Shown here piece after piece: positions 63,001 through 64,000 of a stretch of 64,000 bases of DNA. The position numbers and the translations under genes were made by a program. Numbering within the stretch: position 1 is the stretch's first letter; the number at the start of each line of letters is the position of its first letter. Source of the DNA: Nocardia arizonensis (lineage in GTDB: Bacteria > Actinomycetota > Actinomycetes > Mycobacteriales > Mycobacteriaceae); contig NZ_LGYZ01000109.1 of the NCBI RefSeq assembly GCF_001310275.1, positions 46,939 to 110,938 on the forward strand. The letters are read 5' to 3'. The notes beneath the pieces are model-generated. The model was not told the origin of the DNA and made no database searches. It was given only the letters and a program-made list of their open reading frames with translations.

Positions 63001-64000
63001 AAACGCCAGGCTTCGTAACCGTCCTGCACCTCGTCGAGATCGAGGGCCTCGTAGTCGTCCGGGTACCGCATAGGCGCGCCCAACACGGCGTCGGGATCGA
63101 GTGCGCCGTCGAGGAATCCGCGCGCCCGCGCCATATCGGCGATCTCCGCCAGCGCACCCAGCGGATCGGGCAGTCGCGTGAGCGCTTCGCCCAAACCCAG
63201 CGCTTCGGCCAGCCTGCGAACATGCTCGGCCTCCGCATCGGTCAGCGGCGGTGTGTCGTCGTGCACCGAGGGCGGCAGATCCGCCAGTTCCCGCAAGAAC
63301 TTTCGCGCGTCATCGAGGAAGTCACCGTGCCGCGTCGCCCGGTCCGCGGTATCGTCCGCGCCGTTCGGATGCGTCGAGTCGAGACCGTTCTCGCCGATCG
63401 GTTCCAGTTCGCCTGCGGTTGCGGGCAAACCGCGCCGCGGCTCGCGATGCGGTTCCTCCGGTTCCGGGCTCAGAGCGGGCGGCGCGTTCGACGGCGGTTT
63501 CGACGGCGGACCGGCGGGTGCGGGCCGCGGACCGTCCGGGTCCGCATCGTCATCCCCGCGCCCTCCATCGTCATCCGCACCGGCTGATTCGTCACCCTCG
63601 CCATCGGAATCCCGGCGCGTCGGATACGCGCCCTCGCCCCGCGCACCTTCCGAAATCGCGGTGCCCTCGCCGTCTTCGCCCCCGTCCGGGCGCGTCCCCT
63701 CGGTACCGCCCGCACGCTCGACAAGTTCCCCGAACCGCGCGTCCAGCGCACTGCGAAGCGCGTCGAACTCCCGCTGCGCCTGCAAATAAGCCTCGTGAGC
63801 GGCAGCGTCCGCCGCAGCCTCCTCCTCGGAGACGCCGCGCGAAGTCTCGGCCAATTCCGCACGCAGCCGGTCGAACTCCGCCTGCGCACGCCGATACGAC
63901 TCCAACGCAACAGCATCCGCCGCCGCCTCGGAATCGACACCATCCGGCCGCGTCGCCGACTCCCCAACGCCCCCACCCGCACGATCGAGAAGCTCACCGA
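57096..64000 (-). CDS. Giant repeat-rich protein, probable ESX-linked effector, N-terminus outside window
   Basis: The frame is open from the right edge to a stop at 57096, giving at least 2300 residues. From the visible N-terminal end there are: two tandem helical repeats (FDRLRAEL/FDALRSAL, GELLDRAGG/GELVERAGG); acidic disordered sequence; several copies of a helical module of the form 'A.RLG(V/I)...P..LR...' ; a folded region (DWRGVNNGGEWVRHWDDLED, LILDQENNRIAIVDTGAGHE); a ~450-residue Asp/Gly/Arg-rich stretch; a Pro-rich stretch with 25-residue repeats (PDRFPPEGWQSPGG); and a compact C-terminal domain of ~130 residues (LSAEFDPRTGTLHATQ... DPTRRTTIFQ). It has no recognised enzyme motif. 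The long-modular-chain-plus-tip layout, with small genes following, fits a polymorphic toxin. Confidence 0.7.
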   Translation of the reverse strand, partial: GELLDRAGGGVGESATRPDGVDSEAAADAVALESYRRAQAEFDRLRAELAETSRGVSEEEAAADAAAHEAYLQAQREFDALRSALDARFGELVERAGGTEGTRPDGGEDGEGTAISEGARGEGAYPTRRDSDGEGDESAGADDDGGRGDDDADPDGPRPAPAGPPSKPPSNAPPALSPEPEEPHREPRRGLPATAGELEPIGENGLDSTHPNGADDTADRATRHGDFLDDARKFLRELADLPPSVHDDTPPLTDAEAEHVRRLAEALGLGEALTRLPDPLGALAEIADMARARGFLDGALDPDAVLGAPMRYPDDYEALDLDEVQDGYEAWRFEGDPEARERITEELRRAGLEDDARQELSAAPEPEAGELPLRPSALLPAGDGPAQHPSTPRVESAQGVAERLATRFGVDPTDPGAIDAHRYRQLMRAGAIEAFAETVRRAQEATDPLARAQLEARARRRANRLGLPTDPGLTRAADDIARLRAGVARDAADLAHLSDLLASALDDRCLSIEVDGERMLVRLVSDGPDSWHFESVERVAPPAPGLEKAVEVAPKKSWLRRLWDRMNNGYWGEYPKYPSGSGIDSSGQSLLGHGAGLPLTKEKDPTPHGPHGDEYEQLQTKFNPARILKEGVLMWQNRELVPILKHLSSRIADHAGEFLPLRNVDGTEYKPWISDADPELRRRIERELRDAGLDHLLEPESRGDNELPEGRDRGLPSGSHEDPVQVPRSGDASVEPAEPLPPWAEDVVDAVRQRLADAAALEALAHELGIQLTDFSPEGLRRAVAEGEYRLLRRDGVIQGLEAAARGFDEENAHTPYRSTSFGSKDPLGNFLKEVIAANGGDTRMLDWRGVNNGGEWVRHWDDLEDTEQPGRDQGLRKYFENALRRYGLRDERSAWAHLAGVDIEALARDRDAEMARLRAELDRNAGVLDEFTRRVADFEAADSGDRLILDQENNRIAIVDTGAGHERALARALAGADPDFIERLNRGEVGIEIRAVALDDAGRVHMVELDPPDVRHVRTEVDGRTVDVTMVREGIGPWRMVDPPPSNAEPAANLPAAQDDTTPFGREPRSAAEIRSDIAEVARRLGIADPTAMSGEDLRALLSDLDRANQVRARQVEALVDFALSADAIDTFNDLHDARSALAHRLGVEAEDLTPEVVANTLGDPDTRSARRHQQISDLAAYAKELRSVDAAAVDAARDALAPHLGLERGALRAGADALAEAIANRMVRGDLDDLTRPLADYVRALGAIDPYTNDLVYDPATDPRARGDDPPVHDRDALDFLREVGATDLSDTGPLPPVPEGALPGPSRDYARLLGVDLTDATGQRFAEVYELFRDGRIDKHERLTLEQLAEVHEQLRDEIRQRLADIAELRALLTEPQAPEPANPQVAGGYPALPPTDGLPAGPTDAALPPSEPPAVPPGSRTPQLPPASGGPPTRPDIRDTRAPRQSPSSDGSPTHPDLPRDSPSSDRDVNDQNGSRPGDPGVDARDRETGPAVDVSDGSASSAVVPDGATNGSDPDTAPGAPTTDAPPVAGDGSTRAVVPGEPRRPSGHDGSGSVPPTAGTSSDADGRAATNGRPAGGNGQVSGAGDGSAPRRLGPTEVGASESGEADAAGTRENAGDRRDPDGSGDVDKPFDLGFGRGDSAAHAPDHQRAPDGAGDTDRTRGADDSAESRRLPDGDTGDESTRGGGDRGRVGDGDDSGDTGRRREGDEADGRKRGGGDDRGAVRDPDADGPRRRRQVPGWALRSHIQHREHEKDYEVEVPPFDGSDWPVPTPTPTPPPEPPRPPEPPVPPQQPPVPPRQPEPPRQPVPTEPPTSPPDPTCPHDPQCPPGGPCLPDPTVPPIPTEPPTLPPLPPWPTDPVPTDPEPTAPAPPTWVPTPDRFPPEGWQSPGGDPNGRPPWVPTPDRFPPEGWQSPGGGSGDRLRWSPMPPDRFPPEGWLPPGGGSGGRTSSGPFPPDGWRSPGVSADGEPPWGSSTPGPGSPGGGPSGASAWGTPPDGDPTGRRPWGSARPEQFPPDNWPPSSGNPVQPPWGQTPAPMPDGWSGSGPVDQPPWGSAQSDGNPPAWGSPAKHSPGGHSGDRYGPAPDRYSNGSPDNLPPGGSHLPAQHPSWHGPQSPTQGYPNDGGQVNGGSGSNANGGVYPPVMPPVNGMGQGGSGPGARRMPEYRPPSEIQSLLVRPFAGAGLSAEFDPRTGTLHATQSTHARPAGYYANLGDVPVVFYRDGGSLVLRVGNLSFELDGAVEVGWDRSAGRITRFAVLTDGQVRCELSYRSLPPELDLGLLVRDVAADPTRRTTIFQ
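58240..58367 (-). repeat. 75-base tandem repeat in the giant gene
   Basis: Bases 58240-58292 and 58315-58367 are identical over 53 bases and offset by 75 bases (25 residues). They encode the unit with TPDRFPPEGWQSPGG. Degenerate copies continue to about 57880. The period keeps frame. This is coding repetition, with no spacer diversity of the CRISPR kind. Confidence 0.85.

Noticed and set aside
30139..64000. Integrated plasmid or mobile island carrying the second ESX locus
   Set aside because: No relaxase, integrase, transposase, tRNA-borne attachment site or direct-repeat boundary was seen, and base composition looks like the rest. The right boundary lies outside the window, so this is not fully excluded.

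Overview
This window is GC-rich chromosomal DNA from a mycolic-acid actinobacterium (order Mycobacteriales), most likely Nocardia or a close relative. The reasons are heavy use of GTG/TTG starts, two complete type VII secretion (ESX) loci, PE/PPE/EspG-type genes, and families I associate with Nocardia (a C-terminal 'AQYxLL' lipoprotein family, DUF4254-like and DUF6301-like proteins). No tRNA, rRNA, CRISPR array, insertion sequence, integrase or relaxase was seen.

Layout. (1) 1-7819: a partial FHA-type protein (minus), then four tandem paralogous lipoproteins and a transmembrane Ser/Thr kinase (plus). (2) 8226-20747: an ESX-4-type locus with an Esx pair, a secretion-associated membrane protein, EccC, EccD, mycosin, EccB and EccE. 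Gene order and strand pattern match, from memory, the ESX-4 locus of Mycobacterium tuberculosis, including its closeness to truA-rplQ-rpoA. (3) 20764-24640: five metabolic or regulatory genes (FMN reductase, epimerase, methylthioadenosine phosphorylase, a CsoR copper sensor with its operator, an F420-type oxidoreductase). (4) 24756-29577: infA-rpmJ-rpsM-rpsK-rpsD-rpoA-rplQ-truA on the minus strand. (5) 30139-46580: a second ESX core with an EspI-like MinD-type ATPase, EccC, mycosin, EccD, EccA, EccB and EccE. (6) 46686-64000: minus-strand substrate and accessory operons with an Esx pair, EspG, PPE, PE-like proteins, two YbaB-like proteins, a second EspG-like protein, large secreted-type proteins, and a giant repeat-rich protein (at least 2300 residues, N-terminus outside the window) followed by three small genes that look like immunity or accessory factors.

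How the parts fit. The EccB/C/D/E subunits of each locus should form a separate inner-membrane channel. EccC ATPases recruit Esx and PE/PPE pairs, mycosins act at the outer face of the membrane, and EccA and EspG handle PE/PPE-type substrates only in the second system. The kinase, FHA protein and lipoproteins beside the first system suggest an envelope-signalling module, but this is inferred from position only. The giant protein with its downstream genes is the best candidate in the window for an undescribed ESX-linked effector/immunity system.

Limits. All family calls are by eye from motifs and remembered sequences. No database search was run. Start codons were chosen from ribosome-binding sites and family fit.
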